Positions 18,133-27,943 are shown, counted from the stretch's first letter. The stretch is 58,624 nucleotides of DNA from Paracoccus lutimaris (GCF_003337565.1 NZ_QPJL01000023.1:1-58624), one strand, 5' to 3'. Translations and numbers: made by a program. The notes: a model not told the origin generated them from the sequence alone.

Positions 18133-19404
18133 TCAGGGGCGCCGGATGACGGCATTCGCCCGCAGCTCGGCCAGATAGGCGTCTGCCGCCTGACCGACCT
18201 TGCGGTTGAAGAGCTGGTTGCGGACCTCGTCCCGCTCGGGCAGGGCGTTCGGATCGGGCGCAGGCGGCTCTTCGCCCGGCGCGGTCGCGACCGGTGCCTC
18301 GGGCGGGTTGGCCATCAGCGCCGGCTGACGCTTGCACAGCATCAGCAGTTGCACCGCGCCGCCATAGCTGACGATGGTCGTCTCATTGTCGTCCAGCACC
18401 GCCAGACGGATCGCCTCGCCGGTCGGCACCTGTCCCTGCGGCAGGTTCAGATGCTCGATCTGCTGGGCCGGCAGGCCGCGGGCCTGCACGAAAAGATCGG
18501 CGCAGGTATCCGCGGTGGCGGCGATGCGCGCCGCCTCCTCGGTGCTGGCCAGCGTGAAGCGGACATAGTCCAGCACCTGTTCCTCGGCCCCGGGGCGCAG
18601 CGTGCCGCGGGTGTCGCGCAAAAAGAACAGCACCACCGCGCCGGGCACGGTCAGCGGCTGGCTGGTCTGGCCGGGCTGCATCGACAGGATCAGCGGCCGC
18701 AGCGCGGGCGGCAGATTCGCCAGCGGCGTCCAGGGCAGCCGGCCGCCATTCTGCGCCGAGGGCGTGGCGGAATAGCGGCGCGCAAATGCGGCGAAGTCGC
18801 CTTCCGAGCGGGTGCCCGCGACGACCTCTTCGGCACGGGCCATGGCGGCCGCCTCCTGCCCCTCGGGGGCGGGGATGATCAGCTCGGACAGGGCCACATG
18901 GGTGATCTGCGGCGTCTCGATGATCTTCTGCATTTCCTGATCGACTTCGGCATCGGTCACCCGGACCTGCCCCAGAAGATGCTGGCGCACGACCTGGCGC
19001 CAGACCACGCCCGAGGTGATGAAATCGCGAAACGCCTGCCGCTCGACGCCGGCCTTGGCCAGCGCGGCGGTGAACTGCTCGACATCCATGTTCGCGCGGC
19101 CGGCAAATTCGGCCAGACCGGCATCGATCTGCTCGTCCGTGGGGGTGATCCCCATCTGCCGGGCGGCGGACATCCGCAGCCGGTCCTCGATCAGCGCCTT
19201 TTCGGCGGCCTGCACACCGGCCTCGGGCGCGCGCAGCACCTCCATGAAGCGCAGGCGCTGGTCCAGCTCATAGCGCGTGATGGCCGAATCGTTGACATAG
19301 ACCAGCGGTTGGAACGGATTGCCCTGTGCCTGCACCTGCGTCGGCCCCAGACCCGTCCCGGCCAGAATCGCGGCCATCGCCGCCCCCAGAAGAATTCGCC
19401 GCAT
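18133..19404 (-). CDS. surA: SurA-type periplasmic chaperone / peptidylprolyl isomerase
   Basis: A 423-residue periplasmic protein with a signal peptide (1-26, ending VQAQ). A SurA N-terminal domain (VYVNDSAITRYELDQRLRF) is followed by a single parvulin-like domain (about 165-275, with LSELIIPAPEG and FAAFARRYSATPSAQNGGRLPW). It helps outer-membrane proteins fold. GAGGGAG precedes the start. It lies 31 bases after lptD, the standard neighbour. The C-terminal part contains a cysteine pair (TCADLF and LMLCKR) of unknown role. Confidence 0.88.
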   Translation of the reverse strand: MRRILLGAAMAAILAGTGLGPTQVQAQGNPFQPLVYVNDSAITRYELDQRLRFMEVLRAPEAGVQAAEKALIEDRLRMSAARQMGITPTDEQIDAGLAEFAGRANMDVEQFTAALAKAGVERQAFRDFITSGVVWRQVVRQHLLGQVRVTDAEVDQEMQKIIETPQITHVALSELIIPAPEGQEAAAMARAEEVVAGTRSEGDFAAFARRYSATPSAQNGGRLPWTPLANLPPALRPLILSMQPGQTSQPLTVPGAVVLFFLRDTRGTLRPGAEEQVLDYVRFTLASTEEAARIAATADTCADLFVQARGLPAQQIEHLNLPQGQVPTGEAIRLAVLDDNETTIVSYGGAVQLLMLCKRQPALMANPPEAPVATAPGEEPPAPDPNALPERDEVRNQLFNRKVGQAADAYLAELRANAVIRRP

Positions 19405-19435
19405 CAGCTCCCTCGCCGCATGGTTTTGCGCGACA

Positions 19436-21820
19436 TTAGCGCAGGCAGGCGCGGCGCGCCACCGTTCCCGGACCGGCCTTTTGCTGGCCGAATCCGCCCA
19501 GCCGGATACCCAGATCAAAGCTGGTTTCGGCATTCAGTTCCTCGGAGGAGGTAAAGCGCCGCTCGACCGACATTTCCACGGTGACGCATTCATTGCGATA
19601 TTGCAGCCCCAGCTCGGCCTTTTGCGCGCGGTTGGCGGTAAAGTCGTAGCGCGTCTCGGCCGAGGCCCACCAGCCATTGGTGATCTGCCAGCCGGCAATG
19701 GTGGTCAGTTCCGAGACATCTTCAAGCCGGTCCTCGCGCAGATCCGAATCAAGCCACAGATAGCCGGCCGAGATCTGCAGCCAGGGCTGATACCAGCCCA
19801 GTCGCAATTCGTTGCGGCTGAGCGAGAGATTGTCGTCAAACAGCGCCCGGTTGGCGATGGCCAGCCCGTTCGAGCCCGAATAATGCGCTGCCAGCAGCCA
19901 GTCTGAGCTTTTGCCGCCCACCGGCCCGTCGCCGAAGAGGGCCGGATCTTGATCGCTGCGCAGGATGCGTCCCGCGGTCAGGCCGATAGACCAGCCGGCG
20001 GGGTCGATCCGCGTCCAGCTGATGCCCAGATTGGCCCGCAGCCCCGATTCCCGCGCGTCCCAGCCCGAAAAGCGGTTGAGCGAGAACAGGTTCCCCTCGT
20101 CGAACTCGACCAGATAGCTGTCCTCGTTCGGGACCTCGTCGTCATATTCGCGCTCGGGCGACCAGATCAGCTGGGCGACCGGCTCGACAATATGGGTGAC
20201 GCCGCCGGAATGGCGCGCCAGCGGCCAGCGCAGCTCGACCGCCAGCGCCGGGTCCGCGCGTGTCACCCAGTCATCATATTCGCTGTCCTGATTGATGCGG
20301 TAGATATCGGCATTCACCTGGCTCTGGATCGTGCCCAGAAGCCCGCCGGCCAGGATCTCGCTGCGCCGCCAGTCCAGCTGCATCGAGCCGCGCGCCATGT
20401 CGCGGCCCAGGATATCCTCGTCCGACGAGCGCCGATGCGCGTGCAGCGACCATTCCAGGCTGGCGATGCCGCCGATCCGGTCGGGTGTCCAGCGCCGCTT
20501 CCACAGCGCGTCGGCGACCAGCGAGGGGCTGGTGTCGTTGGGCTCTTCCTCGCGCAGCGATTCGTATTTGCCCACCCGCGCCATCACCATGTGTTCGCGG
20601 CGCACCCGGTCAAGCGTGATCCCGCTCCACAGCCGGTCGGCATCAGAGATGTCGTAATCCAGTAGATAGGCGCGGTCGGTGGCGGTTTGCAGCTGAAAGC
20701 CCAGCATATATCCGCGCGGCAGCTCGAACCGGCCGGCGCCGAACAGATAGCTGCGGGTCTCGCCCTGTTCGATGTCGTCGCGGGTGACGGCGCCGTTCCA
20801 TTCCATTGCCCCGTTCGAGAAGGCCTGCCGATAGCGCAGCTCCAGCGTACGGGTGCGGCTGGCCGAGACATAGGGCGTGATGGTGATGTCGGCGTGATCG
20901 CCCAGCGTCACGAAATAGGGCAGCTTGATGCCGAACCCAAGGCTTGAGGTGGTGCGGAACTGCGGCTGCAAAAAGCCGGTCATGCGGTCCACTGTCGGGT
21001 CGGGTGCGGTCAGCCAGGGCAGCGAGACCACCGGCATGCCGAAGGCACGCAGCTGCGGATGGTCGAAATGCAGCTGCCGCTTGGTGGCGTCATGGGTGAT
21101 CGCGCGGGCGCGGATCTCCCATAGCGGTATCGGGTCCTCGGCGCAGACCTGGCAGCTTGAGGCGACGACATTGTCCAGCCGGGTGATATTGCCATTGTCG
21201 CGGCGCTGCATCTGGCGCGAGGCCAGCTGCAACTCGCGCGCCAGAACCAGCCGTGCTCCTTGCAGGATGCCGTCCTGCAGGTTCGGCTCAAGCTGGGCGC
21301 TGTCGGCGATCAGGATGGTATCATCAGCGCTGCCGGCGCGGCCCGGCTCGGTCAGGTGGATCGGGCCCTCGATCACCGCGCCGCCGGTTTCATTGTCATA
21401 GATCACGCGCGAGGCCACCAGCCGCGCGCCCTGATGCCAGATCACCACCCCCCCCGAGGCGGTCAGCCGGTTATCGGCATCGAGCGTCACCTGATCGGCC
21501 AGAAGCGTGGCCGGGCTGCCTTCGCTGGGCGCACCGCTGTCGGTGATGCGGACCGAGCTTCGCCGCGACGCCACATCGGTGATATGGGCGGCCTCGGTGC
21601 CGTCGGCATAGCGGGCGTCCGCGTCGGGGTTCTCGGTCGGAGCAAGGGCCGGGCCGCGCGGCAATTGCAGGAAAGGGTCGGGCGCATCATAGGCGGGCAG
21701 GGTCTGGCCATCGCTGCTGAGGCTTTGCGCGAATGCCGCAGTTGGCAGCAGGGCCGCCAGAATCGCCGCGCGGGCGGCTGTCTTGCCGCGCCTTTTGCCG
21801 CGCCTGATCTGATGCGCCAT
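19436..21820 (-). CDS. lptD: LPS-assembly protein LptD
   Basis: The outer-membrane beta-barrel that inserts LPS in the outer leaflet with LptE. A 794-residue protein: signal peptide (about 1-31), an OstA/LptA-like beta-jellyroll (about 80-190, LLADQVTLDADNRLTASGGVV), then a large barrel domain with many alternating aromatic strands (GFLQPQFRTTSSLGFGIKLPYF). The C-terminal residue is followed by a TAA at 19436. The ATG overlaps the lptG stop (TAATG), so coupling is tight. The much longer open frame upstream is the lptG gene in another frame and was not used. Confidence 0.94.
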   Translation of the reverse strand: MAHQIRRGKRRGKTAARAAILAALLPTAAFAQSLSSDGQTLPAYDAPDPFLQLPRGPALAPTENPDADARYADGTEAAHITDVASRRSSVRITDSGAPSEGSPATLLADQVTLDADNRLTASGGVVIWHQGARLVASRVIYDNETGGAVIEGPIHLTEPGRAGSADDTILIADSAQLEPNLQDGILQGARLVLARELQLASRQMQRRDNGNITRLDNVVASSCQVCAEDPIPLWEIRARAITHDATKRQLHFDHPQLRAFGMPVVSLPWLTAPDPTVDRMTGFLQPQFRTTSSLGFGIKLPYFVTLGDHADITITPYVSASRTRTLELRYRQAFSNGAMEWNGAVTRDDIEQGETRSYLFGAGRFELPRGYMLGFQLQTATDRAYLLDYDISDADRLWSGITLDRVRREHMVMARVGKYESLREEEPNDTSPSLVADALWKRRWTPDRIGGIASLEWSLHAHRRSSDEDILGRDMARGSMQLDWRRSEILAGGLLGTIQSQVNADIYRINQDSEYDDWVTRADPALAVELRWPLARHSGGVTHIVEPVAQLIWSPEREYDDEVPNEDSYLVEFDEGNLFSLNRFSGWDARESGLRANLGISWTRIDPAGWSIGLTAGRILRSDQDPALFGDGPVGGKSSDWLLAAHYSGSNGLAIANRALFDDNLSLSRNELRLGWYQPWLQISAGYLWLDSDLREDRLEDVSELTTIAGWQITNGWWASAETRYDFTANRAQKAELGLQYRNECVTVEMSVERRFTSSEELNAETSFDLGIRLGGFGQQKAGPGTVARRACLR

Positions 21821-22941
21821 TATCCGTCCTCCAGCCGCAGCAGGGCGCCAAGGGCAAAAAGCAGCGCCACGATCGGCGGTGCCCAACCCGCCAGCGCCGG
21901 GGGAATGCCGCCATTGTCGCCCAGAACCTGCGCCAGATTGCGCAGGAAGAACAAGCCGATCCCGCAACCAAAGGCGCAAAGCACCAGAATGCCGGTCTTG
22001 CGTCCGCGCATATGGCGCATGGTGAAGACGGCGGCAATGGCGACCATCGCCGCCAGCAGCAGCGGCCGGGCCAGTTCCATCTGGAACCAGACCTTGTGGC
22101 GCTGTGCCGAAAAGCCGGCGCGCTCCAGCCCGCGGATAAAGGCGGGCAATTGCCAGACCGGGATCGCCTCGGGCTTGCCGAAACTGTCGCGGATGCGCGC
22201 CGCCGTCAGGTCGGTGGGCAGTGCCAGCCGGGGGGCGGTGCGGGCCATGGCCTCGGGATTGGGCTGGGTCAGCGGCCATTCCTTGGTGTCGGTCAGCTGC
22301 CATGCGCCATCGCTGAGCCGCGCCTCTGCGGCATCGATGCGGCGCGAGGGGCCGGTATCGGGCGCAAAGACCATGAAGGTCGCGTCGTAAAGCGTGGTCG
22401 CGTCTGGGCTGGCGCGGGTGGCACGGATGACCACCTGGCCCTGGGTCTCGGTGCCGTCGGCGGCGCGGGTGGGCAGGGCCTGGCGCATCCAGACGGCATT
22501 GTCGCCGACGCTGATGGTCTGGCCGCCGCCGGTCTTCATCCGCGCCACCGCGTCGTCATAGCGTTTCGAGGTCGCCGCCACCATCGGGTTCAGCACCATG
22601 ACCGCGATGGCGCCGATCAGCGCCGCGGTGACCGCCGGCGCCGCCAGCACCCGCAGCCCCGACCGCCCCGAGGCGCGGATTGCCACCAGTTCCGAGCTGC
22701 GCGACAGGCTGAGAAACAGCGCGATCCCGGCCAGAACCGCCATCAGAGGCATGATCGAATAGAAGCTGGCGGTGATGTTGAGCAGGGACAGCACCGCCGC
22801 GCCCGACAGCCCGATATCCTCGTCCGAGAAACGCCGGATCTGCTCGACAATGTCGATCAGGAACAGGATGGCGCCAAAGATCGCCGCGATGATCAGCAGC
22901 AGCCGCAGGAAGCGGCGCGCGACATAGGCCGACAGGATCAT
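21820..22941 (-). CDS. lptG: LPS export ABC transporter permease LptG
   Basis: One of the two inner-membrane permeases that pull LPS out of the membrane with LptB. 373 residues; N-terminal transmembrane helices (YVARRFLRLLLIIAAIFGAILFLIDIVEQIRRF), a periplasmic beta-jellyroll in the middle, and three C-terminal helices. The coupling-helix region SSELVAIRASGRSG is typical of YjgP/YjgQ. Its ATG overlaps the lptF stop (ATGA). Confidence 0.94.
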   Translation of the reverse strand: MILSAYVARRFLRLLLIIAAIFGAILFLIDIVEQIRRFSDEDIGLSGAAVLSLLNITASFYSIMPLMAVLAGIALFLSLSRSSELVAIRASGRSGLRVLAAPAVTAALIGAIAVMVLNPMVAATSKRYDDAVARMKTGGGQTISVGDNAVWMRQALPTRAADGTETQGQVVIRATRASPDATTLYDATFMVFAPDTGPSRRIDAAEARLSDGAWQLTDTKEWPLTQPNPEAMARTAPRLALPTDLTAARIRDSFGKPEAIPVWQLPAFIRGLERAGFSAQRHKVWFQMELARPLLLAAMVAIAAVFTMRHMRGRKTGILVLCAFGCGIGLFFLRNLAQVLGDNGGIPPALAGWAPPIVALLFALGALLRLEDG

Positions 22942-24086
22942 GCCGCCGCCTCCGTCACCGGGGCGGTCCGGCCCTTGTCTCGCAGCCGTCGCGGCTTGGC
23001 CGCCAGCCACAGCAGGAACAGGCTGATCAGCGCGCCCACCAGCGGCGAGACATAGATCAAGGGCCAGCGCCCGGCGTCGCGCGCCACCTGGCTTTCCGCC
23101 GCCGTCGCCAGGAATTGCACCGCGATCAGCGCCACCACGGCCCAGATCACCTGCCGCCAGACGCCAAAGCGGCTGTAGCCGCCGATCAGCAGCGTCGCAA
23201 AGCCCAGCATCGCCGCGATCGGGGCCTGAAAGGGCTTGGCCAGCCGCTCATGCGCCTCGGCGCGGGCCTTGTCGGAAGTGGCCCCGGTGGCCTCAAGCAG
23301 CGCGGCATCGGCACGCATCAGCTCCAGCGTGGAATAGGTGCGCAGGTCGCGCTTGCGCGAGGATTCGGTGCTGATCAGCGTCGCAAGGTCATAGGCAAGC
23401 TCGGAAAAGCGCGTCACCGACAGGCTCTGGCGCTCGCCCGTGCGGCGCAGGGCCTGCACCATGCCCTGCATCAGCACCAGACGCGGGCCGGCCTCGGTCC
23501 TGACCACCAGCGCCTCGGTGGCGGTATAGGTGATCTGGTCATTCGGGTCGCGCCCGTCCTCAAGGAAGAAATCCATCAGCCGGCCGTCATCGGCGATCTC
23601 GCGGATATAAAGCGTGACGCCCCGCACCGGGTATTGGAACGAGCCCGCGCGCAGGAATTGCGCGGTGACGTTCTGGGCAATCTCGGCCTGGCGGTCGGCA
23701 AGGCGGGCGCGGGCCAGAGGGACCAGCGAATGCACCAGCATCGCCACCATGACTGCGACCAGAAGGCCAAAGACCAGCACCGGCCGCGCCAGCCGCCAGG
23801 GCGACATGCCGGCGGCCTGCATCGCCACCAGTTCCGATTCCGACGACAGCCGGTTGGTGCCATAGGCGCTGGCGGCAAAGGCCGCGATGGGTAAGACGAC
23901 CGAAATCACCAAAGGCAGCGTCAGGGCGGTGAACTCCAGCACGACCAGCGCCGTCTGCCCGTCCGAGATCAGCTGCTCGAACAGCGAGACCGCCCGGTTG
24001 ATCCAATAGACCGAGACAAGGACCAGCGCGAAGAACCCGAACAAAGTCAGGAATTGCGACAGGATGTAACGATCGATACGGGGCAT
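22938..24086 (-). CDS. lptF: LPS export ABC transporter permease LptF
   Basis: The partner of LptG. 382 residues with MPRIDRYILSQFLTLFGFFALVLVSVYWI at the start, the ESELVAMQAAGMSPW coupling region, a periplasmic jellyroll, and C-terminal helices. It leads the operon and is divergent from pepA. The start at 24086 is the conserved MPRxDRY; the open frame extends further upstream without support. Confidence 0.94.
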   Translation of the reverse strand: MPRIDRYILSQFLTLFGFFALVLVSVYWINRAVSLFEQLISDGQTALVVLEFTALTLPLVISVVLPIAAFAASAYGTNRLSSESELVAMQAAGMSPWRLARPVLVFGLLVAVMVAMLVHSLVPLARARLADRQAEIAQNVTAQFLRAGSFQYPVRGVTLYIREIADDGRLMDFFLEDGRDPNDQITYTATEALVVRTEAGPRLVLMQGMVQALRRTGERQSLSVTRFSELAYDLATLISTESSRKRDLRTYSTLELMRADAALLEATGATSDKARAEAHERLAKPFQAPIAAMLGFATLLIGGYSRFGVWRQVIWAVVALIAVQFLATAAESQVARDAGRWPLIYVSPLVGALISLFLLWLAAKPRRLRDKGRTAPVTEAAA

Positions 24087-24216
24087 GGGGGCCTTCGCGG
24101 TCACTGACCCGGAAATGATTAGCCGTTGCATGGGCTTTGGGAAAGCCCCGGCTCTGGTCAAGGCGCTGATGCGTGACTAGTTTCCTGCACAAAGGACACA
24201 TGCGAAAGGCAGGACC

Positions 24217-25707
24217 ATGACACACCCGGTGGAAATCTCCTTCATCCAGACCGATCTTTCGGGATTGGCAAGCTGGCCGGGCCGCGTCGCCATTCTGGTG
24301 GCGCAGAACGGCAAGCTGCCCGCCGGCCTGCCGCGCCCCACGCGCGAGGCGGCGCTGCGGGCGCTGGCGTCAGACGCGTGGAAGGGCGTAAAGCCCGGCA
24401 AGGCGCTGGATCTGGCCTTTCCCGCCGGTCTGGCGGCCGAGGCGCTGCAACTGGTGAACCTGCCGCGCAATGCCGACGCGCTGACCGCGCGCAAGGCCGG
24501 CGCCGCCATCGGTGCGAAACTGGGCAAATCCGATCTGCTGGTCGCCGCCGCCGACCACCCCCGCGCCGCCGAGATCGCGCTGGGGCTGGCGCTGCGGGCC
24601 TATGATTTCTCGGCCTACAAGAGCCGCAAATCCGAAGATGGCGCCGGGGATGAAGCCCCGAAACGCGGCCGGGTGAATTTCATGCACAAGGACCCCGAGG
24701 CCTTGGGCAAGGCCGCCGCCGATGGCGCGGCGCTGGCCGAGGGGGTCTTCTTTACCCGCGATCTGGTCAGCGAGCCGGCCAATGTGCTGACCACCAGCGA
24801 TTTCGCCGACCGCCTGCTGGCCATACGCGAGCTGGGGATCAGCGTCGAGGTGCTGGACGAGGACGAGCTGGCGGAACTGGGCATGAGGGCGCTGTTGGGG
24901 GTCGGGCAGGGCTCGGAAAGCCCGTCCAAGGTCGTGGTCATGCGCTGGGATGGTGGTGCCAAGGACGAGGCGCCGCTGGCGCTGGTCGGCAAGGGCGTGG
25001 TCTTTGATACCGGCGGCATCTCGATCAAGCCCGCCGCCGGCATGGAGGAGATGACCATGGACATGGGTGGCGCCGGTGTTGTCGCGGGCGTCATGCGCAC
25101 GCTGGCGCTGCGCCGCGCCAGGGCCAATGTCGTCGGTCTGGTCGGTCTGGTCGAGAACATGCCCGACGGCCGCGCCCAGCGTCCGGGCGATATCGTGAAA
25201 TCCATGAAGGGCGACACGATCGAGGTCATCAATACCGATGCCGAGGGGCGGCTCGTGCTGGCCGATGTGCTTTGGTATGCGCAGGAACGCTTCAAGCCCG
25301 CCGCCATGGTCGATCTGGCGACCCTGACCGGCGCCGTCATCATCGCGCTGGGACATGAAAATGCCGGGGTGTTTTCCAATGACGACGCGCTGGCGGATGC
25401 GGTGCTGAAGGCCGCGAAAACCGAGGGCGAGGGGGCATGGCGGCTGCCGCTGGCCCCGGCCTATGACAAGCTGATCGATTCGCGGCTGGCCGATATCAAG
25501 AATACCGGTGGCCGGCCCGCCGGCTCGATCACCGCGGCGCAGTTCCTGCAGCGCTTTGTCGCCGAGGGCACCCCTTGGGTGCATCTGGACATTGCCGGGG
25601 TGGCGCTGCCGCCGGGCGAAACCGCGATGGCACCGAAAGGCGCGACCGGCTGGGGCGTGATGACGCTGGACCGGCTGGTGCGCGACCGCTTTGAGGCCAG
25701 GGGCTGA
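24217..25707 (+). CDS. pepA: Leucyl aminopeptidase (M17 family)
   Basis: A cytoplasmic di-metal aminopeptidase of the M17 family, 496 residues. The N-terminal domain is variable; the catalytic domain has VGKGVVFDTGGISIKP (metal and active-site Lys), and the family signature NTDAEGRLVLADVL. A second metal-ligand Asp lies in MDMGGAGVV. GGCAGGACC precedes the start. Its stop overlaps the start of holC (TGATG), the common pepA-holC pair. Confidence 0.95.
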   Translation: MTHPVEISFIQTDLSGLASWPGRVAILVAQNGKLPAGLPRPTREAALRALASDAWKGVKPGKALDLAFPAGLAAEALQLVNLPRNADALTARKAGAAIGAKLGKSDLLVAAADHPRAAEIALGLALRAYDFSAYKSRKSEDGAGDEAPKRGRVNFMHKDPEALGKAAADGAALAEGVFFTRDLVSEPANVLTTSDFADRLLAIRELGISVEVLDEDELAELGMRALLGVGQGSESPSKVVVMRWDGGAKDEAPLALVGKGVVFDTGGISIKPAAGMEEMTMDMGGAGVVAGVMRTLALRRARANVVGLVGLVENMPDGRAQRPGDIVKSMKGDTIEVINTDAEGRLVLADVLWYAQERFKPAAMVDLATLTGAVIIALGHENAGVFSNDDALADAVLKAAKTEGEGAWRLPLAPAYDKLIDSRLADIKNTGGRPAGSITAAQFLQRFVAEGTPWVHLDIAGVALPPGETAMAPKGATGWGVMTLDRLVRDRFEARG

Positions 25708-26156
25708 TGGGCAGCGCCCTGTTCTATCACCTGACCCGCTCGGGTCCGGGGCAGCTTTTGCCGATGCTGATCGGCAAGAGCCTGCAGGCCGGCTGGCGGG
25801 TCGAGCTGCGGGGCAGGGACCGGGCGCGCCAGGTGGCGCTGGACGAGGCGCTGTGGCAGGGCGAGGGGTTCTTGCCCCATGGCCTTGCCGGCGGGCCGCA
25901 TGATGCGTGCCAGCCGGCGCTGCTGACCGTCGAGGGGCAGGCGGCGGCGAATGCGCCGCGCTGCCTGATCGCGCTGGACGGGGCCGAGGTCTCGGGCGCG
26001 GAATGCGCGGGGCTGGAGCGGGCCTGCATCGTCTTTGACGGCAATGACCCCGAGGCGCTGGAGCGCGCGCGGGTGCAATGGCGGGCGCTGAAAGAGGCAG
26101 GGGTCGCTTCGGAATACTGGTCCGAGGCGGATGGCCGCTGGGAGCGCAAGCAGTAA
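25707..26156 (+). CDS. holC: DNA polymerase III subunit chi
   Basis: HolC links the clamp loader to single-strand binding protein. The 149 residues begin LFYHLTRSGPGQLLPMLIGKSLQAGWRVEL, with the conserved LDEALWQGEGFLPHGLAGG in the middle and a Trp-containing end. It is coupled to pepA by a one-base overlap. Confidence 0.92.
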   Translation: MGSALFYHLTRSGPGQLLPMLIGKSLQAGWRVELRGRDRARQVALDEALWQGEGFLPHGLAGGPHDACQPALLTVEGQAAANAPRCLIALDGAEVSGAECAGLERACIVFDGNDPEALERARVQWRALKEAGVASEYWSEADGRWERKQ

Positions 26157-26157
26157 G

Positions 26158-26222
26158 AGGGGGCGCTGCCCCCCTCGGAGCTGTCGCTCCGAGTCCCCCG
26201 GGATATTTTTGCATGAAAGAAG
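26158..26222 (+). repeat. Intergenic repeat, copy B
   Basis: Two GC-rich hairpins (around 26158-26176 and 26176-26192) then GATATTTTTGCATGAAAGAAG (26202-26222). It lies directly after holC and between convergent genes. The core matches copies at 18066-18086 (inverted) and 34149-34169. Confidence 0.8.
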
Positions 26223-26246
26223 CCGGGGGCCGGGAAGGGCGCGGGG

Positions 26247-26822
26247 CTAGCGTTCGAGGATCAGGCGGTTGCTCTCGATGCTGACGCGGGCGAAGCGCGA
26301 AAGATACGACATGCCCATCAGCGATTGTTCCAGATCGGCGCGCAGGACCACGGCGGGCACGCTTTCGTCGCGGATGTCGCCGATGGTGACGCTGTCGAGG
26401 TTGACGGGGGCGGTTTCGACCGTGCCGTTGGCGGTCTGCGCCTCGCCGATATAGGCAAGGTTTTCGGGGTCGATGCCGATGCGCTCGGCATCGCGGGGAC
26501 CAAGCGCGATGCTGCTGGCGCCGGTGTCGATGACGAAGCGGATGGCGGTGCCGTTCACCTCGGCTGTCAGGTGGTAATGGCCGTCATCGCCGATGGGGAC
26601 CTCGATGCGGCCGCCGTCGAGCATGCGGGCCTCGGGGATGATGGCGTTGCGGATGTCGGGCCAGAGGCCAGAGAGTGCGATGGCGCCCAGAAAGATCATC
26701 CCCCAGGCCGCCGCCATGCGCAGGGTCTTGCCGGGGCGCTCGCGCAGCTCGACCAGCAGGAAGCCGCCCACCGCAATGAGCAGCAGCACCAGATAGGCGA
26801 GGCGGCCGAAATCATCCCCCAT
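26247..26822 (-). CDS. Retropepsin-like aspartic protease (TIGR02281 family)
   Basis: A 191-residue membrane-anchored protease-like protein. Two N-terminal transmembrane segments (about 7-25 and 36-54) are followed by a clan AA domain with the catalytic FVIDTGASSIAL (Asp in DTGA, about residue 97) and a C-terminal LMGMSYLSRFARVSIESNRLIL that is typical of this family. It is coupled to marC by a TGATG overlap. Substrate unknown. Confidence 0.87.
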   Translation of the reverse strand: MGDDFGRLAYLVLLLIAVGGFLLVELRERPGKTLRMAAAWGMIFLGAIALSGLWPDIRNAIIPEARMLDGGRIEVPIGDDGHYHLTAEVNGTAIRFVIDTGASSIALGPRDAERIGIDPENLAYIGEAQTANGTVETAPVNLDSVTIGDIRDESVPAVVLRADLEQSLMGMSYLSRFARVSIESNRLILER

Positions 26823-27433
26823 CAGAACAGTCCCGAGCCCTTGAGCCCGTCGATGACGAACTGGATCGAGAGTGCCGCGAGCAGCATGCCGAAAAGCCGT
26901 GTCAGCACCATGGTCCCGGTGCGGCCCAGCAGGCGCGCGATCGGGTCGGCCAGCGCAAAAAGCGCCGCCGCGATCCCCAGAACCGCCAGCATGGCAAGCT
27001 GGATCACCAGCATATGGGTGGCGTTGGCATCCTGCCCGACCAGCAGGATCATGGTGGCCAGCGCGCCGGGGCCGGCCAGCAGCGGCGTCGCCAGCGGAAA
27101 GACCGAAGGATCGTCCTCTTGCGTCGGGGCCTGACCCTCGCGCCGTTCAGTCCGGCGCTCGAACAGCATGTCAAGCGCGGTCAGAAACAGCAGCATCCCC
27201 CCGGCGATCTGGAAAGCCGGCAGCGAAATGCCGATCGCGGTCAGGATCGATTCGCCCGCCAGCCCGAAGATCAGCAGGAGTGCGGCCGCGATTGCCAGCG
27301 CCCGCCAGCCGATTCGGCGCCGGCGTTGCGGCGTCATGTCGCGCGTCAGCGCAATGAACAGCGGCACCAGCCCCACGGGGTCGATCACAACAAAGAGCGT
27401 GACAAAGGCGCTGATGATCTGCGTGCTGTCCAT
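26822..27433 (-). CDS. MarC-family membrane protein
   Basis: A 203-residue integral membrane protein of the MarC/UPF0056 family, with six hydrophobic segments. Recognisable motifs are FVTLFVVIDPVGLVPLFIALT and PLATPLLAGPGALAT. The start at 27433 is the conserved point before the first helix; the longer frame upstream has no site. The molecular role of the family is not known. It is divergent from tatA and coupled to the aspartic protease gene. Confidence 0.9.
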   Translation of the reverse strand: MDSTQIISAFVTLFVVIDPVGLVPLFIALTRDMTPQRRRRIGWRALAIAAALLLIFGLAGESILTAIGISLPAFQIAGGMLLFLTALDMLFERRTERREGQAPTQEDDPSVFPLATPLLAGPGALATMILLVGQDANATHMLVIQLAMLAVLGIAAALFALADPIARLLGRTGTMVLTRLFGMLLAALSIQFVIDGLKGSGLF

Positions 27434-27577
27434 GATGTCGTTATATCGCCCGGATTGTCGGCAGAGAAAAGCGTGCTCGTGCCCCAATTCGGCGCGACCC
27501 GACGGGTGATGCTGGGGCGCGATCACGCGTTTGGGGGTTTCGATCCGGCCCGTCAGCACCTATATCGAGTGAAAACA

Positions 27578-27586
27578 TGCTATACT
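27578..27586 (+). promoter_or_regulatory. Extended -10 promoter of tatABC
   Basis: TGCTATACT at 27578-27586 is an extended -10 element (TGN-TATACT) 34 bases before tatA. No good -35 is seen 17 bases upstream. Confidence 0.5.
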
Positions 27587-27619
27587 GGGGCAGGAACGTC
27601 CCGGTTACGGAGGAAACAC

Positions 27620-27943
27620 ATGCACGCACCTTCACCCATGGCGCTGTTGCTGATCGCAATCGTCGTTCTGGTCCTTTTCGGTCGCGGAAAGGTCTCGTCC
27701 CTGATGGGCGAGGTCGGCAAGGGGATTACCGCCTTCAAGAAAGGCGTCAAGGAAGGGGCAGAGGATGTCGATGCCGCTGCCCGCGGCGAGGCCAAGGAAG
27801 TCGAGATGAAGTCCTCGGAAGACATCGATCGTGCCCGCGCCGAAATCGCTGCCGAACGTGCCCGGCTTGATGCCGACCGCGCCCGTGTCGCGGCTGATGG
27901 CGCGCTGCGCGACGTGACGCCGTCCGATACGACCAAGTCCTGA
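27620..27943 (+). CDS. tatA: Sec-independent protein translocase TatA
   Basis: TatA forms the size-variable pore component of the twin-arginine export system. 107 residues: one N-terminal transmembrane helix (PMALLLIAIVVLVLFGRGKVSSLMGEVGKGITAFKKG, given here only as the first 44 residues), the FGRGK hinge, an amphipathic helix, then a charged Ala/Arg/Glu tail. GGAGGAAA precedes the start. First gene of tatA-tatB-tatC. Confidence 0.95.
   Translation: MHAPSPMALLLIAIVVLVLFGRGKVSSLMGEVGKGITAFKKGVKEGAEDVDAAARGEAKEVEMKSSEDIDRARAEIAAERARLDADRARVAADGALRDVTPSDTTKS

Noticed and set aside
21820..22303. N-terminal extension of the LptD frame up to 22303
   Set aside because: The extension lies within lptG in another frame, while the ATG at 21820 is coupled to the lptG stop and followed by a signal peptide.
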